30,684 bases of DNA from JAGOMX01 sp041738135 (GCA_041738135.1 JBGSQK010000025.1:1-30684), one strand, 5' to 3'; counted from the first letter of the stretch, positions 22,944 through 30,684 are shown. Program-made: numbers and translations. Notes: generated by a model from the letters alone, not told the origin.

Positions 22944-24011
22944 ATGAAAATCTACAAAGCAGTATTCTTGGCGACCGTATTCTTGGGGGCAAGTTCTCTT
23001 AGCTGGGCAAGTCACACAGGTGATGATGCAGACATTCAACCCGTCAAACAAAAACGAGCCATGGGATTTAAACCAACCAGTGAAAAAACCATGACAGAAA
23101 TCAAAAGTCATAAAAAATTGATGGGACTGCGCGCGCCCGCTCCCAGCACAACCCCTTTGCCTAAGGAAGTTGATTTGAGTCGCTATTGTAAAATTATGAA
23201 TCAAGGCGGCTTGGGATCATGTACTTCCTTTGCGTTGGCTGGACAAATGTTCATGAGGCAGGCCATGCAATTGGAAGAAAAAGGTAAAACGTTGCCAAAA
23301 ATCATGGCGAAGCAAGAACCCGTTTCTCATTTGTTCATCTATTGGGAAGAAAGAAATCTGGAAGGTTCCGTCAATGAAGATGCCGGCGCCAGTATTGGAG
23401 ATGGTATTTTAACCCTCTATAAAAAAGGTGCTCCTCGGGAGAAATTCTGGACATATGATGATCGTACAGAATCAGATGATCCAAAAGTGCTGCCGAAATT
23501 TATCCAAAGGCCTTCTGCCGAGGCTTATGCCAATGCTAAGGAAAACAGGGACTTGGATGGCATCGCAACAGATCTCATCAAGCCCAATGGACGTAAATAT
23601 GATCTAAGCCAAATCAAAAGGGCAATTTTTGACAAGCAGCCCCTTTCTTTGGGTATCATGCTATATGACTCGTTTCAATCAGAAGTTGTTGCTCGCACAG
23701 GCATAGTTCCTATGCCAAAGAGGGGTGAAAACGTAATCGGTGGTCATGCGGTCTTAGCTGTGGGGTATAGCGATGCGAAAAAATGGGTTAAATTTGCAAA
23801 CTCATGGGACGTAACTTGGGGTGATAAGGGGTACTTTTACCTGCCATACGATTACTTCACTACGGATCTAGTCAGTGAAGTTTGGAAGATGGGAACTGTA
23901 TCCGTTCAGAACATTCCTTTGAGGCTGAATCCTTCACATGCAAATGACAATCAAGTAGCAGCTATTAACAATGGAGATAAGGGCAAAGAAGAAGACGATA
24001 AAATCGCGTAA
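22944..24011 (+). CDS. Exported papain-like (C1 family) cysteine peptidase
   Basis: This 355-residue protein has a Sec signal peptide (residues 1-22, ending SWA) and a ~50-residue propeptide-like segment. The peptidase domain starts about residue 72. The C1 tetrad is visible: Gln87 in MNQGGLGSCTSFALAG (oxyanion hole), Cys93 nucleophile, His268 in GGHAVLAVGY and Asn286 in FANSWDVTWGDKGYFYLP, a close match to N-S-W-G-x-x-W-G-x-x-G-Y. The C-terminus is a short acidic, Asp/Glu/Lys-rich tail. Secreted C1 peptidases are uncommon in free-living alphaproteobacteria; a role in host interaction is inference. It has its own strong terminator. AGAGGGG lies 7 bases before ATG. Confidence 0.88.
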   Translation: MKIYKAVFLATVFLGASSLSWASHTGDDADIQPVKQKRAMGFKPTSEKTMTEIKSHKKLMGLRAPAPSTTPLPKEVDLSRYCKIMNQGGLGSCTSFALAGQMFMRQAMQLEEKGKTLPKIMAKQEPVSHLFIYWEERNLEGSVNEDAGASIGDGILTLYKKGAPREKFWTYDDRTESDDPKVLPKFIQRPSAEAYANAKENRDLDGIATDLIKPNGRKYDLSQIKRAIFDKQPLSLGIMLYDSFQSEVVARTGIVPMPKRGENVIGGHAVLAVGYSDAKKWVKFANSWDVTWGDKGYFYLPYDYFTTDLVSEVWKMGTVSVQNIPLRLNPSHANDNQVAAINNGDKGKEEDDKIA

Positions 24012-24026
24012 TTTCTGAGTCTCAAC

Positions 24027-24060
24027 AAATCCGCACGGTCTAGTCCCGTGCGGATTTTTT
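24027..24060 (+). terminator. Intrinsic terminator after the C1 peptidase gene
   Basis: The stem AAATCCGCACGG/CCGTGCGGATTT with a 7-base loop ends in six T. It starts 16 bases after the peptidase stop. Classic rho-independent form. Confidence 0.93.
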
Positions 24061-24150
24061 ATGCACTATTTTCAAAGCTTTACCAAACTGCCAAAATACG
24101 GTAACTATGATGACAGCATTGGAATGCATATGTATTAGCACATTTAACAG

Positions 24151-26157
24151 ATGAGTCTTTTTATGTTTAAGAAATATTGGGCAATTTTAATTCTACTAGT
24201 TGTTTCAGCACAAAGCATGGCAACAGACAAGCCTGTAGAAATGGGTCCACCTCGGTTCACTGGACGTATGGTTGAGCTCTCAGATGAAGTGTTGTCATTT
24301 ATTCCCAGGGGTGTCGCTGATACTCAGAGCATAATACGACCTGAAGCGAGTCGCTTAGGTTTGCTGGGTCTGTCCCTTCAATACTACGATAAATGCTTAG
24401 AACAATTAGCTCTAAAAGAACAATTTATCCCACAGCAAATTAGATTTACTGAGCAACAAGCTAATTCTTTTATCGTATTGTATTATCCTGATGGAAAAGA
24501 AAAAGGACGCATTTCTATAAACAATTTGCAAAATGAAATTTATTTAAACAACGCACTTGATATAAATGTTCTTCGGCAAATAACATTATATATGGTATTT
24601 CATTATTTCAGATTACTCTTAGAAGTTCACTATCTCAACTTCGGGAAACAACACATTGTTGGATTTTTAGATATGAAGGAAGTGGACAAGCAATTTGTCA
24701 TTTACAATATTGCTCAAAAAATCAGCCAAGACGCCTTTCCTACAGAAGAAATTGGCGAGCTGGCTCATAAAAAAATAATATTAGACAACTTGTATGCAGA
24801 TTATAGACATACGGCTAACCATCATATGAAAATTTATTTCGGCATACTTTTTGGCTTATCACCTTTACATTTTATGGAGCTGAGCAAGGGCGATAACAAT
24901 TACTTATTTACTGAACTAGACTTTTTAATGCCTTCGCTTGAATGCAATAGGTTGCAAATATTAATAAACAGCCACTATGTATGTATTGCCAAGGAACTCA
25001 TGAGTTTTATTCCTAGAATTAACGTTAATGAGTTAAAAATATTAGCGCCCCTGCCAGTTATAAATCATCGAAATGAATTCGTCAGACGGCTGCATGAAGC
25101 TCGTACCATCAGTGAGCAAGAGGCCGTATCCATGCTTTCAAACACACCCATGACAGAGCAAATTCAATCGTTCATACCAGGCCGTGAGTTGATAAGACAG
25201 AGTGTCGATTTCAGCCATAAGCAAGCAGAAAAAATGACCAAAGAAAGATTGGCACCATTTGAGCAGCAAATCAGGGGTTTGGAAGAAGAACAGCAAAAAC
25301 TCATCACTCAGATCAAAAAACTTGAAGCAGATAGTGCTAAGGATAGTTTAGAGAATGATGAAAAAACAAAGAGATCAGCAAGGGTAAGTAAAAAAAGTGC
25401 CTCTGTGGATAGAGAGCAAGTGGAGAAGCTGAAGAAACAACTGAATTCTGCTCGTAAAGCTCGAGATGATTTTTCAGCGAAGCTAAAAACTGCTCAAGCT
25501 TCCCTTGAGGAGAAGGAGGCTTTTGTCGCAAGAATGCAGCAAACCGTGAAAGAGATGGCAGAGGCTCACAAAACTATGATGGCGGAAAAAGTAGCATTAG
25601 CTCAAAAACTTGCCGCACATGAAAACAGCTCTAAGGAATTAGCTCAAAAGATCAAGGCACTGGACGTTTTAATAGACAGTCATAAAATGATTATCCAACA
25701 GATAGACGAGGAAAAAGCAACCATTGAGGTTTTGTCTCTGGCTGTTGAGGAAGCTGAAAAGGATTGTCAAGCAACTGGCTCCATGCTGGATATTATTTAT
25801 GACCTGCAGGGGGAAAAGGAAGTCCCACAGGAAAAGTCTTCAGGGAATAAGAGATATGATATGGATGACATTCATGCACTTGCTGCAGATTTAAAGATGG
25901 CTAGGGACGCAAATGATACCCTTAAGTTTCAAAACGGAATCATAGAAGAGCGCTCAAACTTTTTTAAAGGAGAGCTCGTAAAGCTCCAGAATAACATCAT
26001 GTTCCTGCAAGGCCAGTTGTCTCATTGTTATGGACAGTTGGTTGTAACGACTCAGAATCTCGAGGCAGAAAAGACTTTACGTTTGAATGCCGAAGCGGAG
26101 CTAAAGAAAATAAGAGAACAAGCAGTTCCCCCCAGAGCTGAAGGCGGTGCTCTTTAA
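24151..26157 (+). CDS. Exported coiled-coil protein of unknown function (668 aa)
   Basis: No known family recognised. A Sec signal peptide (FKKYWAILILLVVSAQSMA, ending near residue 24) leads a ~325-residue N-terminal part with more hydrophobic, helical character and A+T-rich codons. A long Glu/Lys/Ala coiled coil follows, about residues 355-540 and again 585-660. Within the N-terminal part the pentamer S-F-I-P-R/G occurs three times (residues 49-53, 285-289, 340-344), each preceded by a short acidic helix (DEVL, KELM, EQIQ). No membrane segment after the signal. The start could be ATG 24151 or 24163; neither has a strong ribosome site. The stop is 2 bases from the convergent zinc-ribbon gene. 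Secreted scaffold or effector is a guess. Confidence 0.7.
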   Translation: MSLFMFKKYWAILILLVVSAQSMATDKPVEMGPPRFTGRMVELSDEVLSFIPRGVADTQSIIRPEASRLGLLGLSLQYYDKCLEQLALKEQFIPQQIRFTEQQANSFIVLYYPDGKEKGRISINNLQNEIYLNNALDINVLRQITLYMVFHYFRLLLEVHYLNFGKQHIVGFLDMKEVDKQFVIYNIAQKISQDAFPTEEIGELAHKKIILDNLYADYRHTANHHMKIYFGILFGLSPLHFMELSKGDNNYLFTELDFLMPSLECNRLQILINSHYVCIAKELMSFIPRINVNELKILAPLPVINHRNEFVRRLHEARTISEQEAVSMLSNTPMTEQIQSFIPGRELIRQSVDFSHKQAEKMTKERLAPFEQQIRGLEEEQQKLITQIKKLEADSAKDSLENDEKTKRSARVSKKSASVDREQVEKLKKQLNSARKARDDFSAKLKTAQASLEEKEAFVARMQQTVKEMAEAHKTMMAEKVALAQKLAAHENSSKELAQKIKALDVLIDSHKMIIQQIDEEKATIEVLSLAVEEAEKDCQATGSMLDIIYDLQGEKEVPQEKSSGNKRYDMDDIHALAADLKMARDANDTLKFQNGIIEERSNFFKGELVKLQNNIMFLQGQLSHCYGQLVVTTQNLEAEKTLRLNAEAELKKIREQAVPPRAEGGAL

Positions 26158-26159
26158 GA

Positions 26160-26792
26160 CTAAAACTGCACGCGTATATTCTTAGCGCCCGCAACAGTTG
26201 TGTGAGGTTCCGTTTCAAACGCAATTCGCTCCCCCGGCAGTAAGCGCGACTCGGAAAAGGTATGTTGCCATTCTTTAATAACACATTGGTTGTTGGCATC
26301 GCCTTCACAGGGACCCATTAATTGTATACGGATGGGGGGGATGACTTGTACATGCGCAGAAGTGTTTACAACTTCCCCGCGCACCACTAATATATTCTTG
26401 CCGTCATCTTCCAAATGGGCAGGTTGAACGTTTTCAACCTTTAAACCTTTTCCGGGGATACTCACTTCCAATCCCAAAGTTTCGTAGATTGGTGCAAATA
26501 CAGGCCATGATTGGGTGATGAAGTGTCGACCGAAATAACCGCTACCCAGCAAGATAATGAGGAATGAGCAGAACAACAGCCAGCCTAAGGGTATTCTGGG
26601 CGGGTTTGAATTTGCTGCAGGCTGGTGCTCTGGAATCTCAGCGGGATCAATTTTAAGCGGCATCATAGATTCAACGGCAGGTTGTACCCACGTGTGTTCA
26701 CAGCCAACACAACGGACTTTACGACCTTCTGGACCTATTTCCTCGTCTTTGACCAAATATCGTTTGTTACACTTTTCGCAAGTTAAAATCAT
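26160..26792 (-). CDS. MJ0042-type zinc-ribbon membrane protein (DUF3426-like)
   Basis: This 210-residue protein has an N-terminal zinc ribbon, C5-x2-C8 and C28-x2-C31, in the MJ0042 pattern LTCEKCNKRYLVKDEEIG...KVRCVGCEHTW. A Pro-rich linker follows, then one membrane segment (about 68-88, PLGWLLFCSFLIILLGSGYFG), then a periplasmic beta-rich domain with LVVRGEVVNTS and LLPGERIAFETE, as in DUF3426. Such proteins are widespread and uncharacterised in alphaproteobacteria. The zinc ribbon would face the cytoplasm. It ends 2 bases from the coiled-coil gene, convergent and without a terminator, and is divergent from yebC. Confidence 0.85.
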   Translation of the reverse strand: MILTCEKCNKRYLVKDEEIGPEGRKVRCVGCEHTWVQPAVESMMPLKIDPAEIPEHQPAANSNPPRIPLGWLLFCSFLIILLGSGYFGRHFITQSWPVFAPIYETLGLEVSIPGKGLKVENVQPAHLEDDGKNILVVRGEVVNTSAHVQVIPPIRIQLMGPCEGDANNQCVIKEWQHTFSESRLLPGERIAFETEPHTTVAGAKNIRVQF

Positions 26793-26971
26793 ACTTCATA
26801 CCTAATGGGTTCTATTATAGTTATAATTGGACGTAAGCCAAAATGCAAGTTTGAACGTTGCATTATTTACAAACAGGCAAATGATATTTTTTGTTTTACA
26901 ATTTGCAAAATCCCCCTGGAAAAATTCCTGCCAAGCAGTATTATGTGTGCAAGACAATTCAAGAGGATATT

Positions 26972-27718
26972 ATGGCTGGACATTCGCAGTTTAAGAACAT
27001 CATGCATCGTAAGGGTGCGCAAGACAAAAAGCGTGCAAAAGTATTTACTAAGATCATTCGCGAGCTAACCGCAGCTGCAAAGCAAGGGGGCGACGCTGAT
27101 GCCAACCCGAGACTTCGCGCAGCCATAACCACAGCTCGTACGGCGAATATGCCCAAAGATACTATGGAGCGCGCCATTAGCCGAGGTGCCGGTGGCGAGG
27201 ATGATAGCGTTTACGAAGAGATTCGTTATGAAGGTTATGGACCGGGCGGCGTCGCAGTGATCGTTGAGGCGTTGACTGATAACCGTAATCGTACCGCATC
27301 TGATGTGCGCTCTACTTTTACCAAGTTGGGCGGTAACTTGGGTGAGACCAACAGTGTTTCGTTTATGTTTGAACGCATTGGCTTGATCGAGTACCCAGCG
27401 AAAGCCGCTACAGCTGACCAAATGTTTGAGGCAGCACTTGAGGCTGGTGCACATAACGTGGAATCTGACGAGGAATACCACGAAATTGTAACAGACCCCA
27501 ATGATCTGAGCGATGTAAGGGATGCTTTGGCTGCCAAATATGGTGACCCTCAGACGGCGAAGCTAGCATGGCTGCCTAAAACCACGTCGCCATTGGATAA
27601 GGAACAGGCGACAACCTTGTTTAAAATGATTGATGTGCTTGAAGATTTTGACGACGTGCAAACTGTTTCCACAAACATGGAAGTTTCCGATGACGTCATG
27701 AAGGAACTTGACGTATAA
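26972..27718 (+). CDS. yebC: YebC/PmpR family transcriptional regulator / translation factor
   Basis: This 248-residue cytoplasmic protein contains the conserved start MAGHSQFKNIMHRKGAQDKKRAK, then NPRLRAAITTARTANMPKDTMERAI, YEGYGPGGVAVIVEALTDNRNRT, and GGNLGETNSVSFMFER. Family members act as DNA-binding regulators or ease ribosome stalling at Pro-rich sequences. The start is set by AGAGGAT five bases upstream and by the invariant MAGHS; longer frames from non-ATG codons upstream are not conserved. It is the first gene of a yebC-ruvC-ruvA-ruvB-ybgC set, with 6 bases to ruvC. Confidence 0.97.
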   Translation: MAGHSQFKNIMHRKGAQDKKRAKVFTKIIRELTAAAKQGGDADANPRLRAAITTARTANMPKDTMERAISRGAGGEDDSVYEEIRYEGYGPGGVAVIVEALTDNRNRTASDVRSTFTKLGGNLGETNSVSFMFERIGLIEYPAKAATADQMFEAALEAGAHNVESDEEYHEIVTDPNDLSDVRDALAAKYGDPQTAKLAWLPKTTSPLDKEQATTLFKMIDVLEDFDDVQTVSTNMEVSDDVMKELDV

Positions 27719-27724
27719 TGTGGC

Positions 27725-28225
27725 ATGAATAAATGTCGCATCTTAGGTTTAGACCCCGGACTCCGCACAACGGGCTGGGGTGTGATCCAAACGGAAAATA
27801 ACAGGCTGCAATACGTTGCCCATGGGCTGATTAAGCCTGATGTGACATTGTGTTTGGCCGAGCGGCTTTCACATTTGTTTGTTGAGATTAAAAAGCTGAT
27901 AGATTCGTATAGTCCCGATGAAGCGGCGGTGGAGGAAACATTTATGAATGTGAATCCGGCATCCGCATTAAAACTGGGGCAAGCTCGCGGTGTGGTTTTG
28001 GTGACGCCTGCCGTCTGCGGGCTACCGGTGGCAGAATACACGGCTAACCAGGTGAAAAAATCAGTGGTTGGTGCAGGCCACGCGGATAAAGAGCAAGTGA
28101 TGGCCATGATTCAAATTTTGTTGCCTGGTGGCGGCAAAATGACATCCGATTCTGCAGATGCATTGGCAGTAGCCATATGTCATGCGCATTTTCGCATAAC
28201 AAGAAAACGGTGGGAGGTCGCATGA
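27725..28225 (+). CDS. ruvC: Crossover junction endodeoxyribonuclease RuvC
   Basis: This 166-residue Holliday-junction resolvase cleaves four-way DNA junctions as a dimer, with RuvAB. The RNase-H-like fold has the four acidic metal ligands Asp10 (GLDPG), Glu70 (AVEETF), Asp142 and Asp145 (SDSADALAVA). ARGVVL and the KKSVVGAGHADKEQV helix are also as expected. Length is normal. Its stop overlaps the ruvA start (ATGA), so the pair is translationally coupled. Confidence 0.97.
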   Translation: MNKCRILGLDPGLRTTGWGVIQTENNRLQYVAHGLIKPDVTLCLAERLSHLFVEIKKLIDSYSPDEAAVEETFMNVNPASALKLGQARGVVLVTPAVCGLPVAEYTANQVKKSVVGAGHADKEQVMAMIQILLPGGGKMTSDSADALAVAICHAHFRITRKRWEVA

Positions 28226-28824
28226 TCGCTAAATTAAAAGGTTTGATCGATACCATTCTAGAAACCTCGGTTATTCTAGATGTGCAAGGCGTCGGCTACC
28301 TGGTTTCCTGTTCGCGAAAAACCATCGCACAATTGCCCGAGGCGGGTCTTGCCACAACACTTCACATCGAGACAGTTGTTAGGCAGGACATGATCCAATT
28401 GTTCGGTTTTGCCGACGCGGCGGAAAAAGATTGGTTCACGCTGCTCACCACTGTTCAGGGGGTGGGCATGAAGGTGGCGTTAGCGATTCTTTCTGTTTTA
28501 AGCCCTAACGAGCTCCATCACGCTTTGGCCACTCAAGATAAAGCCATGTTTTCGAGAGCTGATGGTGTAGGCCCAAAACTAGCTGCCAGAATTACCAATG
28601 AGCTCAAGGACAAGCGTCCCAGCGGATATTTGGCGGGCAATATTCATGTGCTACCTACACGTCAGTTGCCAGCTCAGGAAGAAGCTATATCAGCACTGGT
28701 GAATTTGGGCTATCGCCGACAAGAAGCAGCGGAAGCTGTGGCGCAAGCTTGTAAGAATCATGATAGTATACCATCTGTGGAAGACATCATAAGAATAGGA
28801 TTAAGTAAACTTGCCCGAGCATAA
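28222..28824 (+). CDS. ruvA: Holliday junction branch migration protein RuvA
   Basis: This 200-residue protein binds four-way junctions as a tetramer and loads RuvB. It has the N-terminal OB domain (MIAKLKGLIDTILETSVILDVQG...GYLVSCS), the helix-hairpin-helix pair VQGVGMKVALAILS and ADGVGPKLAARITNELKDK, and the C-terminal RuvB-binding domain ending LVNLGYRRQEAAEAV and VEDIIRIGLSKLA. GGGAGGT lies a few bases before ATG 28222, inside the ruvC end. The longer upstream frame is not family-like. Confidence 0.97.
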   Translation: MIAKLKGLIDTILETSVILDVQGVGYLVSCSRKTIAQLPEAGLATTLHIETVVRQDMIQLFGFADAAEKDWFTLLTTVQGVGMKVALAILSVLSPNELHHALATQDKAMFSRADGVGPKLAARITNELKDKRPSGYLAGNIHVLPTRQLPAQEEAISALVNLGYRRQEAAEAVAQACKNHDSIPSVEDIIRIGLSKLARA

Positions 28825-28828
28825 CACG

Positions 28829-29851
28829 ATGGAACAGCGCCTGGTCACGGCTGAGCATTTAACCGAAGACGAGACAGAAAAGTCTTTGCGGCCCTTAAAC
28901 TTGCGCGAGTTCATCGGGCAGGAGCAAGCGCGCGCCAATCTCAATGTATTTATCTCAGCGGCACGTCAACGATCAGAAGCGCTGGACCACGTATTGCTGC
29001 ATGGCCCGCCAGGATTGGGTAAAACCACGTTGGCACAAATTGTGGCCCGAGAGATGGGTGTGGGATTTAGAGCAACGTCCGGGCCAGTGCTGGCAAAAGC
29101 AGGCGATTTGGCTGCCATATTGACCAACCTGCAACCAAAGGATGTGCTCTTCATCGATGAGATTCACAGACTGAGCCCCGTAGTAGAAGAAATTCTTTAC
29201 CCCGCCATGGAGGATTTCCGACTGGACCTCATCATTGGTGAGGGACCATCGGCTCGTTCCGTACAAATCGATTTGCCTCCCTTTACGCTGGTGGCTGCCA
29301 CCACCCGTGCGGGATTGATCTCGTCTCCTTTGCGTGATCGTTTTGGCATTCCCGTTCGCTTGAACTTTTATACGGTTGATGAACTTCAGCTGATCGTAAA
29401 AAGAGCGGCCAGCCTTTATGATATGGACTTGGATGAGTCTGGGGCAGCAGAAATCGCTAAGCGTTGCCGAGGAACCCCTCGTATTGCCGGCCGGCTATTG
29501 CGTCGCATCCGTGATTATTCCCAATATGCGGGCAATCCAATTATCGATAGAAAGGCTGCGGACGAATCATTGCGGCGATTAGAAGTCGATGAGAATGGCT
29601 TAGATCCAATAGATCGTCGCTATCTTCATCGCATTGCTCATGATTATAGCGGTGGCCCTGTAGGTGTAGAAACGTTAGCGGCAGCTCTTTCGGAGCAAAA
29701 AGACGTTATTGAAGAAGTGATTGAGCCCTATCTCATACAGCTTGGCTTAATCCAAAGAACGCCGCGCGGCAGAATGCTCACAGCCAATGGCTTTAGGTAT
29801 TTAGGGTTAGAGCCGCTACCAACACTGGAAAGACAAGCCAATGACCTATAA
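28829..29851 (+). CDS. ruvB: Holliday junction branch migration ATPase RuvB
   Basis: This 340-residue hexameric AAA+ motor drives branch migration with RuvA. It shows SLRPLNLREFIGQEQARANL, Walker A HGPPGLGKTTLA, Walker B LFIDEIHRLSPVVEE, MEDFRLDLIIGEGPSARS, sensor motif VAATTRAGLISSPLRDRFG with the Arg finger, and the C-terminal winged helix (DPIDRRYLHRIAHDYSGGPVGVETLA). ATG 28829, 4 bases after the ruvA stop, gives the family N-terminus; a TTG-started frame at 28811 is possible but not needed. It overlaps ybgC by 11 bases. Confidence 0.97.
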   Translation: MEQRLVTAEHLTEDETEKSLRPLNLREFIGQEQARANLNVFISAARQRSEALDHVLLHGPPGLGKTTLAQIVAREMGVGFRATSGPVLAKAGDLAAILTNLQPKDVLFIDEIHRLSPVVEEILYPAMEDFRLDLIIGEGPSARSVQIDLPPFTLVAATTRAGLISSPLRDRFGIPVRLNFYTVDELQLIVKRAASLYDMDLDESGAAEIAKRCRGTPRIAGRLLRRIRDYSQYAGNPIIDRKAADESLRRLEVDENGLDPIDRRYLHRIAHDYSGGPVGVETLAAALSEQKDVIEEVIEPYLIQLGLIQRTPRGRMLTANGFRYLGLEPLPTLERQANDL

Positions 29852-30236
29852 ACATGAATTGAAGATCCGGGTATATTATCAGGATACGGACGCCCATGGC
29901 ATCGTTTACCATGCCAACTACCTGCCCTTTGCAGAACGTAGCAGGCAAGAATATTTTCGCGCGCGGGGAATCGAATTGGGTCGCCTTTTTGATGATCATA
30001 ATTTAAGGGTTGTCATGAGGCACTGCGAGATAGATTTCTTAGCATCCGCCCGCATTGATAATGAATTAACCACTCAAACTTGGATTTGCGAGATTAACCG
30101 TACAAGTTTGGTTATGCAAACGGATACGTATTTAAAGGATAAGCTGATTAATAGCGTAAAGGTGGTGCTGGTCATCATAAACGCCGATAGCAAAGCGACA
30201 CGCATACCAGAACATTTTCTTAAGGCTGTTTCTTGA
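29841..30236 (+). CDS. ybgC: Acyl-CoA thioesterase, YbgC/hotdog family
   Basis: This 131-residue hotdog-fold thioesterase hydrolyses short acyl-CoA; in E. coli YbgC is linked to the Tol-Pal envelope complex. The catalytic stretch VYYQDTDAHGIVYHANYLPFAERSR (given in part: Asp17 and the YHANY His24) is a near-perfect match to the family signature. The second half has FLASARIDNELTTQTWI. It starts inside the ruvB end. In most proteobacteria tolQ, tolR, tolA, tolB and pal follow. Here a REP-like element, a tRNA gene and an IS end follow instead. Confidence 0.95.
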   Translation: MTYKHELKIRVYYQDTDAHGIVYHANYLPFAERSRQEYFRARGIELGRLFDDHNLRVVMRHCEIDFLASARIDNELTTQTWICEINRTSLVMQTDTYLKDKLINSVKVVLVIINADSKATRIPEHFLKAVS

Positions 30237-30278
30237 AGGAACAACTAATTCCGAATAGAACACGGATACAGAAAGTTT

Positions 30279-30394
30279 TCATCCCCGCGAAGGCGGGGAT
30301 CCAGCAAAAAATGTGCTCCAACGGCGCTCTCTATAGCTATATTGAATTGCTTCGCGATGCTTATTGCGCTGGATCCCCGCCTTCGCGGGGATGA
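30279..30394. repeat. REP-like doublet: two 27-bp palindromic units in inverted orientation
   Basis: The arms 30279-30305 and 30368-30394 are exact reverse complements, each containing its own hairpin (ATCCCCGC-gaag-GCGGGGAT). A 62-base spacer lies between them. The whole folds either as two small hairpins or one long one. Such G+C-rich palindromes in this form are widespread repeated elements (REP/BIME or small non-autonomous transposons) in proteobacteria. It may also stop ybgC transcription. No other copy is present in the window. Confidence 0.75.
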
Positions 30395-30424
30395 CAATGG
30401 TACTGAATTGAGAAAAAAGGGTGC

Positions 30425-30511
30425 TGGTGCCCGCAGCCAGACTCGAACTGGCACGACCTTACGATCGACAGATTTTAAGTCTGTTGTGTCTACCGATTCC
30501 ACCATGCGGGC
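30425..30511 (-). tRNA. tRNA-Leu (anticodon UAA)
   Basis: The 87-base gene, including an encoded CCA, has acceptor arms GCCCGC(A)/(T)GCGGGC, D-loop GGTGGAATCGGTAGACAC, anticodon stem-loop CAGA-CTTAAAA-TCTG with anticodon TAA, a long variable arm as in class II tRNAs, and T-loop GTTCGAGTC. It decodes UUA and UUG. Its own promoter lies just upstream, between it and the IS end. Confidence 0.97.
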
Positions 30512-30522
30512 AAAGCAGCTGC

Positions 30523-30550
30523 ATCTTAGCAGATTTTTGTGAGTACGCAA
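30523..30550 (-). promoter_or_regulatory. Promoter of tRNA-Leu
   Basis: On the minus strand TTGCGT (30545-30550) and TAAGAT (30523-30528, five of six) are 16 bases apart, and the -10 ends 11 bases before the tRNA 5' end. The IS end is 16 bases further upstream, so insertion left the core promoter intact but removed any upstream element. Confidence 0.6.
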
Positions 30551-30566
30551 GGGCAGAATTCAGCTT

Positions 30567-30684
30567 TGTACTAGTTCATAACATGTGGGACTGAAGAGGC
30601 CTCTTTTAGGTTGCTAACATATTCGTATGGAGTTAGTCCACCTAAACGTTGGTGTGGTCTATAGGAATTGTATTTCAATTGAGC
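30567..30684 (-). mobile_element. 3' end of an insertion sequence, right copy (inverted relative to the left)
   Basis: Exact reverse complement of 24-141. The terminus 5'-TGTACTAG begins at 30567 and marks the IS end. The element continues beyond the window. Both copies point their transposase 3' ends into the window, so the segment lies between two inverted elements. Confidence 0.85.
30571..30684 (-). CDS. Transposase C-terminal fragment (integrase core), partial at the window edge
   Basis: The last 37 codons plus stop of the same integrase-core transposase as at the left edge, with Y-N-S-Y-R-P-H-Q-R-L-G-G. Identical in sequence to the left copy over the shared length. The start is outside the window. 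Confidence 0.8.
   Translation of the reverse strand, partial: AQLKYNSYRPHQRLGGLTPYEYVSNLKEASSVPHVMN

Noticed and set aside
24151..26157. Chromosome-partition or SMC-like ATPase, because of the long coiled coil
   Set aside because: It has a Sec signal peptide and no Walker motifs.
1..30684. Circular replicon, suggested by repeated sequence at both edges
   Set aside because: The edge repeats are inverted, not direct, and encode a transposase end; a circular molecule would show direct terminal overlap.
1..30684. CRISPR array, toxin-antitoxin pair or prophage
   Set aside because: No regularly spaced direct repeats, no small paired toxin-antitoxin frames with recognised motifs and no phage structural genes are seen.

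Overview
The window is a stretch of alphaproteobacterial chromosome. Supporting signs are the yebC-ruvC-ruvA-ruvB-ybgC order, glmM followed by a thiD relative, dut-parE, the alphaproteobacterial type of SerC and an MJ0042 zinc-ribbon protein. Moderate A+T content, insertion-sequence ends at both edges and several Sec-exported proteins of unknown function would fit a host-associated lineage such as Holosporales/Paracaedibacter-like bacteria. That lineage assignment is inference only.

Both edges carry the same 118-bp sequence in inverted orientation (24-141 and 30567-30684). Each copy encodes the last ~38 codons of an integrase-core transposase, and the match stops at a 5'-TG terminus. The window is therefore a chromosome segment lying between two inward-facing IS ends.

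Layout. (1) 142-1330: a TrpX-family ABC substrate-binding protein without its permease or ATPase, preceded by a short reading frame with three Trp codons. (2) 1365-7403: a complete type I secretion system. The adaptor and ABC exporter are on the minus strand, and a TolC-like outer-membrane channel with an unusual ~200-residue tail is divergent from them. (3) 7644-14542: accessory genes, namely a histidine phosphatase, a class D beta-lactamase, two unrecognised exported proteins, tag, an SMP-30 lactonase, a CsaA-like protein with a GyrI-like protein, and a small exported protein. (4) 14890-17950: dut, parE and an HU gene. (5) 22727-18149 (minus): a six-gene unit of glmM, a degenerate thiD, ogt, a DUF4286 gene, serC and a DoxX-like gene. 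(6) 22944-26157: an exported papain-like protease and an exported coiled-coil protein. (7) 26160-30236: a zinc-ribbon membrane protein, then yebC-ruvC-ruvA-ruvB-ybgC. (8) 30279-30684: a REP-like doublet, tRNA-Leu(UAA) and the second IS end. The tol-pal genes that commonly follow ybgC are absent.

No CRISPR array, prophage, rRNA or recognisable defence system was seen. The least ordinary parts are the three-motif TolC tail, the Trp-codon leader, the altered ThiD active site overlapping ogt, the exported protease/coiled-coil pair, the dyad promoter of the GyrI/CsaA operon, and the IS-bounded break after ybgC.
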